A stretch of DNA of 64,000 nt from Rugalucina vietnamica (GCA_964017185.1 OZ024875.1:65405043-65469042), one strand, 5' to 3'. Counted from the first letter of the stretch, positions 53,720 through 64,000 are shown. Notes: generated by a model from the sequence alone, not told the origin. Program-made: numbers and translations.

Positions 53720-54445
53720 TAACTTCCTCATCGAAGGAAACGCCCTTATCACTGTAACATTTCTATGCAATTTAGACATCGTTGAATTTCGCATAGCGGG
53801 GTAACGTTTTGTTGGTTACACGATGCATTTCCGCGTAGAATTACTTTAGGGCAAGCGCTCTAAATTGGCGATAAATAAAAACATTCATATATGCACCTGA
53901 CATTGAACTTAATTGATTGAATGAGAGAAAATGAAATTACGTTGTATTAATGAACAATCCAAAGCGGTAAATTACGAGAAATAAGGATTTCGGAAAATTG
54001 TTTTCATGATTGTGCCAGGCCCTGTACTTTTTTACGAAATGCCGAAGAAATTTCAAAATCTCAATTTCCAGGCACTGGTATGAATTTTATTTCAATTGAA
54101 AAATACGTTTCTGTTGTATTGTGACATATAATGTTTTGTGTAATTAAAAAACGTGACATGGCTCTCCTTGATGTTTTTTTCTTGCAACCCTGAGAGACTA
54201 ACAGGCCATGAGTTTTGCATGGCATGGTCTTTTAAACGCATGAATGGAAATTAGACAATGCCGTTCATCCTATCACATATTTAAGCTTTAATTGTAGGTT
54301 ATATTGCAATATTTCGGGATGTAAATTCATCCTAATGTTGACTTGAAGTCCTATTAATGATAATGGCAACGTCCCGACATGATTATAGCTTCCACTAGAG
54401 ATTCACAACGAGGACTGAACAACTAACTAAATGTTGAGATTCAGT
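53720..54445. other. Upstream flank of the lectin gene
   Basis: Probable promoter and 5' region by position. No TATA box or conserved block can be identified with confidence. A PLE tail begins at 54452. Confidence 0.35.
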
Positions 54446-54451
54446 ATAGAA

Positions 54452-55689
54452 AGGTACAAGTAGGCAAAGATCAGGAAAAGGCGCAATCAGAAAAAGATTC
54501 CCACTCCAAAAACCGAGGTGGGAAAAAACCAAACTAACAATCAGGTACTTATACCATGAAACATATCGTAAGCCGAATGAGCAGCTATTTTCCCAATAGG
54601 TGGCCACTCAGTTACCTTAACTTAACTAAAAATATGAAAACATACATAAGGCGCCAACAGCACAAAAAATTGTTTATACACCAAGACATAAAACAAAAAG
54701 AACCACCACAGAAGTATCGACTTGGAACGATCAGTAACACAAAGTTACTGGCGGGCTTAAACCGATTTTACATGGCCATAACCTCACCCTCAGCTTCCGC
54801 AGTGGTTCAGTGATATACAAGAAATAAGAAAAATCATATCAAGAAAATACTAAACATAGATACCAACGTTTAACATGAATAACGGAAAGCAGAGTGAGCA
54901 GCTATTGAAGGTATTAGGTGGTCACAGTGCTAGCTTGGACAGAACAAGTAAAATGCAGAGGGCTAAGTGAACAGCCAAATTATAATCGGGTGGCCACAAA
55001 GCCATGCAACATGAAACTCGTAATCGGAATAACTGATATCGTTAACTGATAAGTGTGAACCACTACAGTAGTACCGCCTTGGAACGGTCAGTTATAAATA
55101 ACTGGGGGGCTTAAACCGGTTTTACATGGCCATAACCTCACCCTCAGCTTCTGCGGTGGTTCATAACATTTAGTTAGCTATTCGGTCCTCGTGGTGAATC
55201 TCTAACTAGTTCATTAATCATCAAGAACAAACAAATAAATCATGATAAACATCCTGATGAATCAAAAACCAGGACTCACAGACTGAGTAAGCTGCCCGAC
55301 GATGGAGATCCCTGGGCGCCGAATAACCTACTAACTCCGGAGCAAAAGAAAAACACCAGTTGGACCCCGGTGGGCCAAGCAACAGACAAGAAGCTCCGGC
55401 CCCAACCAACTAAAATGAATAGCTTTATGTCGGGGCCATCATAGAGTCTGACGCCCGACCCACCGGCGTGCAATTAAAGAAGGCAGCATAGCTATCAACC
55501 ATGATTGGGTTAAAAACTAAGCATGCAGACTGTCGCATAACATTCAAGTTATAACCTATACGTCTGTAACGTGTTATGATTTTTCTGAACTGAAAAGAAA
55601 AATCATTAATTCCTTTAAGTTTCTTAAATTTGTAAACCAAGTCACCATAAAATTCAGGTTCCGAAAGGCCCTCACTTAAAAGCGTCTTT
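54452..55689 (-). mobile_element. PLE: end of RT plus composite 3' tail
   Basis: Minus strand from LLSEGLSEPEFYGDLVYKFK (55689 downward), through the ORF end MMAPT-stop at 55425, the TCGGGCGTC...CCGGAGCTTC block, GAACCACCGCAGAAG, the alternative segment (54880-55000, GTTCTGTCCAAGCTAGCACT on this strand), then GAACCACTGCGGAAG...CTTCTGTGGTGGTTC and the terminus CTACTTGTACCTTTC. The RT is cut at 55690 by a tandem retrozyme. Confidence 0.88.
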
Positions 55690-56044
55690 ACCCGAAATTG
55701 TACAATATGGCCCACCTTTTCACTTTTAATGCTTTTACTGATTTCAAAGGATCTAACAATTATATTTTATTTGCTATTACTGCAGCTGGTGTTGTGCCGT
55801 GTGGCGGCCCTAAAAAGTCTCCCCGTACATCATCCATAGTGCAGATTATATTTTTCTTTTGATCCTTTGGGATCAGTGAGAATATTTGGAGCATTTAAAA
55901 TTTATTGTACGCTAAGAATCATCTTCTTAGCAGTATTTTGATTATTTGCCCCTTTGGGAATAAGAGTCTTTGATTTAGACTACACTGGTGTAAATTCTTG
56001 AAATTGCAGAATTAATGTCTGGCTTTCGCAGCCGGTTTTGTAAA

Positions 56045-56090
56045 GGGTCACTGATGAAGGTTCATTACCCGAAATTGTACAATATGGCCC
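56045..56090 (+). ncRNA. Hammerhead ribozyme, type B, first tandem unit
   Basis: Stem I GGGUCA/UGGCCC, CUGAUGA, stem II A-GGU-UCAUU-ACC-C (outer A/C mismatch), GAA, stem III AUUGUACAAU (fully self-complementary, inviting dimer pairing), then the cleavage nucleotide A. All core bases are conserved. Confidence 0.87.
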
Positions 56091-56422
56091 ACCTTTTCAC
56101 TTTTAATGCTTTTACTGATTTCAAAGGATCTAACAATTATATTTTATTTGCTATTACTGCAGCTGGTGTTGTGCCGTGTGGCGGCCCTAAAAAGTCTCCC
56201 CGTACATCATCCATAGTGCAGATTATATTTTTCTTTTGATCCTTTGGGATCAGTGAGAATATTTGGAGCATTTAAAATTTATTGTACGCTAAGAATCATC
56301 TTCTTAGCAGTATTTTGATTATTTGGCCCCTTTGGGAATAAGAGTCTTTGATTTAGACTACACTGGTGTAAATTCTTGAAATTGCAGAATTAATGTCTGG
56401 CTTTCGCAGCCGGTTTTGTAAA

Positions 56423-56468
56423 GGGTCACTGATGAAGGTTCATTACCCGAAATTGTACAATATGGCCC
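56423..56468 (+). ncRNA. Hammerhead ribozyme, type B, second tandem unit
   Basis: Same sequence as 56045-56090. Cleavage at both sites would release a linear RNA of 378 nt from this array. Confidence 0.87.
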
Positions 56469-56565
56469 ACCTTTTCACTTTTAATGCTTTTACTGATTTC
56501 AAAGGATCTAACAATTATATTTTAATCAACCCAACATTATATTTGGAAAAATATAATGTGGGTGG

Positions 56566-56768
56566 GGTCATGGTAATGTTAAATCGATTAAAGTCCGCCA
56601 GTAATTTGATATAACTGATCGATCCAGGACGATACTTCTTTTGTGATTATTATTGTTTTATGTCTTGGTGATGATTTTTGTGCTGTTTGCTTTTGCGCCC
56701 TGTGTGCGTCTTCATATTTGTGTAAGGTTTGGTACATTTCCTAATCTTTGCCTTCTTGTAACCTTTTA
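56566..56768 (+). mobile_element. PLE tail fragment (+)
   Basis: GTAATGTTAAATCGATTAAA, CTTCTTTTGTGATTATTATTG, TTTGCGCCCTGTGTGCG and TTTGCCTTCTTGTAACCTTT. Diverged; directly followed by a hammerhead unit. Confidence 0.7.
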
Positions 56769-57105
56769 CATCATCCATAGTGCAAATTATATTTTCCGTT
56801 TGGTCCTTTGAGATCAGCGTGGATATTCTGAGAAATTAGAAAAATTTTTATCGGGTTAGATTCATTTTTTAACCAACGTTTAATATATATGGCCCAACTA
56901 TATATTTGGATTACACTAGTCTTTGTATCGACTACCCTGTTGAAAGATGCATAATTACAATAATTCTCTTTGGCTCCATGATGCCAAATCTAGAGGGTCA
57001 CTGAAGAGGCTTAAGAAGCCGAAACCGCGATATGGCCCATCGCCTTTCTCAATTATACGTTCACAGCTCTTAGACTGTTAGAGGATATCAGTTTTATTTT
57101 TATTT
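56769..57105 (+). mobile_element. Hammerhead unit (type A) after a PLE tail
   Basis: CATCATCCATAGTGCAAATT, TTTGGTCCTTTGAGATCAGC, TTGTATCGACTACCCTGTTG, ribozyme 56995-57038, then CAGCTCTTAGACTGTTAGAG and TTTTATTTTTATTTATTTG. One unit on the plus strand. Confidence 0.82.
56995..57038 (+). ncRNA. Hammerhead ribozyme, type A, near-intact
   Basis: GGGUCA, CUGAAGA, GGCU-UAAGA-AGCC, GAA, stem III ACCGCGAU, A, UGGCCC. Stems I and II pair perfectly. One mismatch (C-A) in stem III is the only defect. Confidence 0.85.
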
Positions 57106-58055
57106 ATTTGGAAAGTTTAGAAACAAAATAAAACGTCTCGGTAAGGGACTGAGATCGAGTAACATACCATGAAAGCTAAAAATGGTAATGAAAGTAGTAG
57201 CGAAATATAGGCTCATTCACGTAATGTGGCGAAACATTATATAAGGATGCAATCAGAGTATGGTTTAAACTTGCTTTGTTGATAATTATTCATGCAAAGA
57301 TACAATACGAAATGGGTGTCAATGAATAGTGGATTTGATTACATTTTAAACAAACGCAACATAAATTGGCGCAACATTAATCTTCCTTATCGCATCTTTT
57401 TGCCTTCAATGGCTAACATGTCCTGTTTATAGACAAAGTTGATCGGGGAGGGGGGGGGGGCGAGCGCTTATTGGTGGCCATAGAGGTGCCTGGAATCTTC
57501 ATTCAAGAATTTAAGCATTAACTTTAATCTCAATTCTGTTAAGAAATAGTCGCAATCAACGAGGTTGTAAACAACATACTGACCCTGTTGAGGCTTAAGG
57601 AAAAGAAATACAAAAGGTGTTACTCGCGACGTCAACGTTTAATACCAGTGTTGTTTTGGATAACATCGCTCATGACGTTAGCGTAATTTCAATAAAACGT
57701 CGCTAAATAAGCAAACCTCGCATAATTTACTGTAACATAGCGTCTAAATTAACTCGGCAGTCAACGACTTTTTGTATTTACTAATTCGAGATAAAATGGC
57801 GAGAAGAAACTCAGTTTTTAACCAAATTCTACGGACAAGTTTTCACAAAACTCAAGTTTATGCCTGATCATTAACGAAAATTTCCCAATTTTTCATTGCG
57901 TTACGTACACGTGGTGTAAAATCGGCTTTAAACAAACTCGGTAACCATGTTTTTATTGCAGCATGAATCGGTAAAAAAACGTTAATAGTTTTTTTAAAAA
58001 AAAATGGATATGTTTTTTCTTTTTGTGGTTCTTCACCTTAAGGAAGCAAATGCTA

Positions 58056-58528
58056 TGCACCAGTCATTTGCCTCTCCGGTCCTAGGCGCCCCCAATAGGA
58101 CTGGGTACAGCAGAACAAAGCGGGGCTAAAGTGCCAGGCTTGAACCTCTGATGAGTCCCGGCAGTTCCGGGGATGTCCCGGGGTTTTAATTTCCCGCCAA
58201 ATACACGGACACATTAATTCAAATTTAGATATTTATGGCATCTTAACATTTAATTACTTTTATTGTATTCATTTAATTTGCAAATAAGCCTAAACACTAA
58301 CATGCATACATTGACGCATGTCTCTCATGTTTCAGTTTAATCAGAACAACTCCGAGCTCTTGTTGCACATTTTTGTCAGCCTCCGGGGAGCAGGGGCTTT
58401 TAACGGGGATTTGACTATAAATCTCGCCCCGCAGTGTCGGGCTTTTAGCCGAGCTTTAAAAGTTGAAAAGTTAAAAGCCCCGCTATTTCCCGACCCTAGG
58501 GGAGCTGGCGATACAAATGACTGGTGCA
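58056..58528. mobile_element. Non-autonomous DNA transposon with 15-bp TIRs and CTA duplication
   Basis: TGCACCAGTCATTTG at the left and CAAATGACTGGTGCA at the right, flanked by CTA on both sides. The interior is unusually GC-rich for this window (CCCGGGG blocks, AAAGCGGGGC) with no transposase. A fragment occurs at 11073. The 3-bp duplication would fit PIF/Harbinger or CACTA-like elements; which one cannot be said. Confidence 0.78.
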
Positions 58529-59230
58529 CTAGCACAACGTTGATTGATCAGAAATGAAACAGTTATAAATCATGCCTGTTTAGTTGTGTCCGTAATGCCA
58601 ACTTGATTTACATAGAGTACTGAGACGAGAGGTAAACAATCAAGGATTGAATTGAAACAAAAACTCCAACACAAACAAAGATAGATAAAAAGGATAATAC
58701 AAGACAAAATGTTGTTTATGACGAAACATAAGATGAACAATGCGTGTAGCTCTTTCCATCCATGCAAGATCTAATTAAAATATTAAAACGAAGAAACAAC
58801 TCTATTCTATGGCATCAATTCCACGGACATTTTTTCTTTGACAAAGTAGGTTTGTCGCAGAAAAGTATGCTTGTGTTAATTCAATTCTGTGGCGAAGTTT
58901 CATTGTCAAATATCTGTGACAAAGGTGAGTGAGCCAAGTAAAATAAAAAATCTTTGTTGTGTGTGAACTCATTGCCAAAGTTTCTGTGACAAATAATCTT
59001 CTTCAAAGAAAAAAGAGTCTGTGGAAACGTGGCCTAAAAACCACAAATGTCTCTAGCGTTTGACATTGTCTATATAAATGTGTGTGTTAGTGTTGGGAGA
59101 TACCTTCCATAACTTTTGGTTCGGCATATATCCCCATTCAGTATAAGAAAAAAACTCATGCGCTGTTTTGCTGTCAAATATAGCCATGTCAGTGTTTTAT
59201 TCCCCATAGACTTGCCTCTTTTGTTGAATA

Positions 59231-59467
59231 AGATTTTTGTTTGCTTGGATTGAGGCTTTACGTTCCAGTCAACAATTTTTCAGTCATGTCGGGATGGAGC
59301 CATCACTACCTTGAATCTAACCAGTACTCTAATAAAAAACAAATAAAAACAGTACTCCAGAGAGTTAATGTGTCTTGCTCAAGGACACAACAAGGTGACC
59401 CGTGTGGGGATCGAACCCAAGACCTCTCGATTCAGAGTCTACCACTAGGCCACAGAGCTCTCTCGGT
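59231..59467 (-). mobile_element. tRNA-derived SINE
   Basis: Minus strand: CTCTGTGGCCTAGTGGTAGA (box A region) and GGTTCGATCCCCACACGG (box B), then GTCCTTGAGCAAGACACATT, a block typical of conserved-domain SINEs, and a body ending GTTGACTGGAACGTAAAGCC. A head-less relative is at 18083. Confidence 0.8.
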
Positions 59468-60347
59468 GAAGATAAAGTCTATTTAGTTCAGACTCTAATC
59501 AATATTATAAGTAATTGATAGTTAAACCATTGTCGTAGGCGCATTTCCAAAGTGTGAAAATGGAGTCAGTTGTATGAGCATTTAGAAATTCCCTGAGTGA
59601 TAATGTTCCAGGCAGTGACACAATGGATGGGTCCTTGGAGACAGGGGTCTTACAGAACGTTTAAAAAGGTTGCGCAAAATGCAATTTATAATCATAATGT
59701 GTCGCATTAAAATGTCAGGCTTGTGTTAATTAACGGTTTTGTTTAGACATGGCATAATTGCTGTTTTGATCTACACCTTTTCACTTTGCAATCTAAACAT
59801 TAAACGGGCAGTATTTTCTTATACATAAGGGAATAATCGCAAGTCTGATCAAAGCGCTAGAGCAGCGTAGACTTACAAAAAACGTAAGTTTGCATGAACT
59901 ATTTGATTTACACAGGGGCAATATATGCTTTCACAATGTTAACGCGCATGTAATTTGAACTCGCTATTTAACCAACTGCGTCATACGGCTTGTCCTGGCA
60001 GCCATCAATATTTTTCTTAATTTTAGAGAATACAAGGGAATAAAAGGCAAAATAACCTTTACTCTTTACGGACATGACAATCCTAATCAGTGTAACCAGT
60101 AATTCTCAACCATCCCACCCACTTCGCTATGTATAATCTTTATCATTCCTTAGTATGTTCAGCTTAACATTAAATCTTAAAAGCTACTCATTTTGCTGAC
60201 AGTTCAATACGTTTTCAAGATTGGTTCAAAATTGGCGTTATCAGTATGCCACACTTGTAATTAGGAGATTCAGGACCACAAAAGATAGTGGAATAGAGGA
60301 GAAATTTAATATGGGCGGCTTGCCTGTGCGAAGAAAAAGTGAATAAA

Positions 60348-60740
60348 AAGGTACAAGTAGGCAAAGATCAGGAAAAGGCGCAATCAGAAAAGGATTCCCA
60401 CTCCAAAAACCCGAGGTGGGAAAAAAAACAAACTAACAATCAGGTACCTATACCATGTAAACATTTCGTAAGCGGAATGAGCAGCTTTTTTCCCAATAGG
60501 TGGCCAATCAGTTACCTTAACTTAACTAGAAAACATACATAAGGCGCCAACAGCACAAATTATTAAACACCAAGACATAAAACAAAAAGAACCACTACAG
60601 AAGTATCGTCTTGGGACGATCAGTAACAAAAAGTAACTGGCGGATTAAATCGATTTTACATGGCCATTACCTCACCCTCAGCTTCTGCAGTGGTTCATAA
60701 CATTTAGTTAGTTTTTCGGTCCTCGTGGTGAATCTCTAAA
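60348..60740 (-). mobile_element. PLE 3' tail (minus strand)
   Basis: GGTACAAGTAGGCAAAGATC at the left, CCCGAGGTGGGAAAAA, GAACCACTACAGAAG...CTTCTGCAGTGGTTC, ending at CGTGGTGAATCTCTAA. About 390 bp. Confidence 0.87.
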
Positions 60741-60800
60741 TACAGTCATTATATAGAAGACTGCTGCTCGTACCAGACTAACTGTATACACATAGAAAAT

Positions 60801-60940
60801 AACTACCCCTTGACCAAAAATAAAACGATTTATCACGTGAGGATTAGTAAGCAGGTGAAAGGGTGAGCTTTCAGCGAACCCTTCCATCTGCTTACGGTCC
60901 GAGCGTGATAAATCGGTTTCTTTTGGTTACGGGGTAGTTA
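60801..60940. repeat. Foldback MITE-like inverted repeat
   Basis: AACTACCCCTTGACCAAAA / TTTTGGTTACGGGGTAGTT at the ends and CGATTTATCACG / CGTGATAAATCG inside, plus GTAAGCAG/CTGCTTAC and AAGGGT/ACCCTT. About 140 bp. Confidence 0.82.
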
Positions 60941-61650
60941 TTCACTTTATTATGCAACAAAAGCCGACAAATTTTGCGAAAAAACTCACCCGATGTGAGG
61001 AGATTTGCTTTCCGCCATTTTGTTTATTTAGTCAACAGCTCCGCAATCACTCCGCAGAAAGTCTCCTCAAAATTCACCACCATATCAGTAGATTTTGTTG
61101 ATGATTTAATTTGTTTCTTGTCCATTGTTTCATCTACGTAACGTTTTATTACAATGGCGGAGATTGACGTCACAAAAAGTGACTAAATGACGTCACTGGC
61201 GCGCTTCTTTCTGTTGCGTTAAACACAATTGCAAGGCGGTCTTTAATTAGTCAGTAGAGATGGCCTTTATTGGGTCAGTAGCTAAATAAAGCTTCTATTT
61301 ATGAAGCCCCCTTTATTAGGCCGATATGCAGGGTAATTGCATTATAAAATCTGCTATCCTCATGAGGTTACTTACATCTGAAATATATAATCGGCGTTAA
61401 TGAAAGGTTACCACCACTAATGTTTCTATATCTTAAAAGATATAAAATTGATTTCAATCTCAGTTTTAATTTTATTCAAAAAAGAGTTTCATTCATGATT
61501 TTGGATAAAGGCAAGTTGATTTATTGACAAGAAACAGTTTCACCAGCCCTGGAACAATGGTGAACGTAAGACGAACAATTTGTGATTTTTGAGAACTAGA
61601 AAGCCCTATTTTCACAAGTTGTTATGCAGTCTCATGCCTCTTTAATCCTC

Positions 61651-61750
61651 AAAAGGCGCAATCAGAAAGAAATTTCAAATCCAAAATACGAGATGGGAAA
61701 AACTAAATTGACAATTAGGTACTTATACTAAGAAAACATATCGAGTGAGC
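61651..61750 (-). mobile_element. PLE tail fragment (minus strand)
   Basis: AAAAGGCGCAATCAGAAAGA, CGAGATGGGAAAAACTAAAT, GTACTTATACTAAGAAAACA. The extreme end (GTACAAGTAGG) is missing. Confidence 0.7.
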
Positions 61751-62084
61751 ATATTTAGGCTGCAATAATTATAATTTTAAATGGAAAGAAAAGTAAAATT
61801 GAAATTATCACTCCTAGCTTCCGCGTTGGAAAAATCGCCCTTTATGGCCATGGCGTTGGCGTAACCTAAATGTGTAGGCATTATTTTGATAAAGAGCAAC
61901 ACGTCTAGTGACATTATTGGATAACTGATATTAACTGAAGCATTGTCTTCCAGTAGCAGAGCCGCCAGAAAGACATCCACACTAATGAAATAATGGAAAC
62001 GATTAGTGTCATATCCAAATATTTATATACCGTTGATTAGACGGAATAAAAATGATCACTTCGATATGTCATTATTTAAATGTC

Positions 62085-62478
62085 AAAATCAAAGTGGTGC
62101 CGGGATTTCTTCCGCCTCACACGATAAAATCTTGTTCTTTCTATTTTTATTCGGTAAAATGTCTGCTGTTTCCTGTCATTTTAGAAGGCAGTCTACGGAT
62201 ATATAATGACGTATTCCTCTTAAGACACTAAGACGCAAAACATAGAGTGAAAGTAGGACGGTTGAAGGAATCCGATACGTAGATTTAGTAACGTACCCAA
62301 GAAGGTTTCTCCTTTTTCCTTTTCATCTGACAAGCTACAGGTATAATTGAAGAAACACAAGCCTGATGGAGTTGAGACAGTATAATCCAATTTTTGATAT
62401 TTTATTGTGTGAGGCGGAATGAATAAAGTAAACCCTTTGATGTAGATGAGCTCAATAATGCTATACATTGAGGTGATC
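62085..62478. repeat. Foldback with TTCCGCCTCACAC arms
   Basis: CTTCCGCCTCACACGATAAAAT (62109) and ATTTTATTGTGTGAGGCGGAA (62398) form an inverted pair, extended by CAAAGTGGTG / ACCCTTTG. Single arms occur at 37920-37975 and 63772-63860. Confidence 0.65.
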
Positions 62479-62509
62479 GTTTTCAAATGTAGACCCATCA
62501 GCATCCAAA

Positions 62510-62817
62510 GATACAAGTGGGCAATGATCAGGAAAAGGTGCAATCAGAAAGAAATTCCGACTCCAAAAAACCGAGCTGGGAAAACTAAATTAATAATAAG
62601 GTACTTATACTTAGAAAACATATCTTAAGCCGAGTTATCAGCTATTTTCCAATAGGCGGCCACTCAGTTACCAGAACTTAAATGAAAATATGGAAACATA
62701 CATAAGGTTCAAACAGCATAAAAAGAGGATTCCAAACCATAATACAAATAGAACCACATCAGAAGCATTCCTTTGGAACGATCAGTAATATAAACTTACT
62801 GGGGGGATTAAATAAAA
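62510..62817 (-). mobile_element. PLE 3' tail (minus strand)
   Basis: GATACAAGTGGGCAATGATC, GGTGCAATCAGAAAGAAATT, GAGCTGGGAAAACTAAATT, GTAATATAAACTTACTGGGG. The next tail begins six bases on. Confidence 0.8.
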
Positions 62818-62819
62818 AA

Positions 62820-63270
62820 AAAGTACAAGTAGGCAAAGATCAGGAAAAGGCGCAATCAGAAAAAGACTCCCACTCCAAAAACCAAGGTGGGAAAAAAACA
62901 AACTAACAATCAGGTACTTATACCATGAAAACATTTCGTAAGCCGAATGAGCAGCTATTTTCCCAATAGGTGGCCACTCAGTTACCTTAACTTAACTAAA
63001 AATATGCAAACATACATAAGGCGCCAACAGCACAAAAAGAACCACCACAGAAGTATCGACTTGGAACGATCAGTAACACAAAGTTACTTGCGGGTTTAAC
63101 ATGCGATTTTACAGGCGCCTAACCTCACCCTTAACTTCTGCAGTGGTTCATAAGCTGTTGTTAGTTGTTGTGTTCTCGTGAATCTCCAACAAAATCATCA
63201 AGGACAAAAAAATAAATCATGATAACCACCATGATTAATCAAAAAAGAGGACTAACAGATTCAGTATGAA
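62820..63270 (-). mobile_element. PLE 3' tail (minus strand), tandem with the previous
   Basis: AAGTACAAGTAGGCAAAGAT, CCAAGGTGGGAAAAAAAC, GAACCACCACAGAAG...CTTCTGCAGTGGTTC, AATCATCAAGGACAAA, AGAGGACTAACAGATTCAGT. Confidence 0.85.
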
Positions 63271-63302
63271 GTGGAGTTAAGATAGTATAATCCATTTTTT
63301 TT

Positions 63303-63772
63303 TTACTCATTCTGTGAGTCCTCGTTTTTGATTCATCATAGAATTTATCATGATTTACTTGTTTGTCCATGAAGATTCATTGACTAGTTAGAGATTCACT
63401 ACGAAGACCGAACAACTAACTAAATGTTATGAACCACTGCAGAAGCTGAGTGTGAGGTTAGGATCCTGTAAAACCGGTTTAAGCCGCCAGCAATTTTATA
63501 TTACTGATCGTTCCAAAGCAATACTTCTGTTGTGGTTCTTATTGTTTTATGTCTTGGTGTGTTTTTGAACTGGTGGCGCCTTATGTATGTTATCATATTT
63601 AAGTTAAGTTTAGGTAACTGAGTGGCCACCTATTGGGAAATAGCTGCTCATTCGGCTTACTAAATGTATTCATGATCTTAGTACCTATTGTTAGTTTCCC
63701 GCCTCGGTTTTTGGAGTGGGAATCTTTTTCTGTTTGCCATTTTTCCTGATCGTTGCCTACTTGTACCTTTAT
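63303..63772 (+). mobile_element. PLE 3' tail (plus strand), tail-to-tail inverse of the previous
   Basis: ACTCATTCTGTGAGTCCTCG, GAACCACTGCAGAAGCTGAG ... CTTCTGTTGTGGTTC, GAGTGGCCACC, TTTTTGGAGTGGGAATC, GTTGCCTACTTGTACCTTT. With 62820-63270 it forms a long inverted repeat around a 32-bp spacer. Confidence 0.87.
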
Positions 63773-64000
63773 AAGATTGTATTGTGTGCGACGGCAAGAA
63801 TAAAGTCAACACTTTGATGGAGATGAGCTCAATAATGGTATACAGTGAAGTAAGTGAACGTTTTAACGTGTGGTCTCGTTAACATTTAAATAGTTATTAC
63901 GAATGACGCTAAATGACTCTATTTTCTCATTTAGAGGATCCTTTGCAGTCTTTTAATTCGCAAAGCAACACATTGACTAAGTGTGTCTTGAAAGGGTGCT

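Larger units (their letters stand above)
55691..56521 (+). mobile_element. Tandem retrozyme (type-B hammerhead), about 2.2 units, inserted in a PLE RT
   Basis: Head-to-tail units: CCCGAAATTGTACAATATGG recurs at 55691, 56068 and 56446 (spacing 377 and 378 bp) and TTTTGTAAAGGGTCACTGAT at 56035 and 56413. The unit body carries TTGTGCCGTGTGGCGGCCCT and CGTACATCATCCATAGTGCA, shared with the 33-kb array. The array lies between RT codons ending at 55689 and RT sequence resuming at 56522 (AACCCAACATTATATTTGGA), so it is an insertion in the PLE ORF, in the opposite orientation. Units look almost identical to each other, which suggests a single recent event. Confidence 0.87.

Noticed and set aside
57106..58050. 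Possible gene between the hammerhead unit and the GC-rich TIR element
   Set aside because: No frame over about 60 codons with domain character and no splice-site pattern; left unannotated. The same holds for 58536-59230, 59480-60345 and 60945-61650.
61777..61980. 67-residue minus-strand frame with a hydrophobic start
   Set aside because: No splice sites of quality, no recognisable domain, and it lies beside PLE and foldback fragments.

Overview
The window is nuclear DNA of a metazoan, most likely a marine mollusc and probably a bivalve. It is AT-rich, has intron-split genes with GT-AG splice sites, and is packed with young and old mobile elements: Penelope-like retroelements with hammerhead ribozymes, a CR1/jockey-type LINE, tRNA-derived SINEs, foldback MITEs and mariner- and piggyBac-type deletion derivatives. 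The assignment to molluscs is inference; no diagnostic gene fixes the species. Very little is host coding sequence.

Host genes. (1) Bases 1-474 (+) are the 3' end of an unrecognised helical protein whose reading frame runs in from outside the window. (2) A secreted C-type lectin lies on the minus strand in four exons (53407-53617, 42338-42435, 39077-39161, 38632-38846). Splice sites and reading phases agree throughout and give a 202-residue product with a signal peptide, a short neck and one complete carbohydrate-recognition domain with a QPD motif. Its first intron is about 11 kb and is itself a mosaic of repeats.

Mobile landscape. The dominant component (about 20.7-36 kb and 39-63.8 kb, with a copy at 14-17 kb) is a Penelope-like element (PLE) family. 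It shows a reverse transcriptase with a YLDD palm motif, an ORF end without a visible C-terminal endonuclease, and a long 3' tail ending in CTTGTACCTTTT. Most copies are 5'-truncated tails. Mixed with them are roughly 377-bp units carrying type I hammerhead ribozymes, in places as head-to-tail tandem arrays (33.1-34.2 kb and 55.7-56.5 kb). These look like animal retrozymes, small non-autonomous circular-RNA retroelements thought to use PLE machinery. The PLE tails are targets for other elements: a LINE (14572-17050), a 912-bp mariner-type element (27450-28361) and a 686-bp TIR element (31621-32306) each split a tail.

The left third (0.5-19.4 kb) is dominated by two foldback MITE families. Family 1 (about 12 copies) has a nearly perfect hairpin core built on CATAGATTGTGGGTAC. 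Family 2 (about 6 copies, four of them between 17.2 and 18.9 kb) has a 64-nt palindrome beginning GCGAAAACAAAGGCGC. This part also holds a degenerate segmental duplication (9.3-13.9 kb), a minisatellite at 7.65-7.93 kb and AT microsatellites. Lectin intron 1 holds a degenerate tandem repeat rich in AGGTCA half-sites (45.2-47.3 kb) and an inverted pair of long repeats (43.2-44.6 and 50.2-53.1 kb). Each member of that pair supplies the empty site for a PLE insertion in the other.

The most interesting content is the PLE/retrozyme system: two ribozyme architectures, tandem units, nested insertions and recoverable empty sites in one 64-kb window. Hammerheads in PLEs and metazoan retrozymes are known in principle. 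The specific arrangement here, including retrozyme DNA inserted inside PLE reading frames, is worth follow-up.
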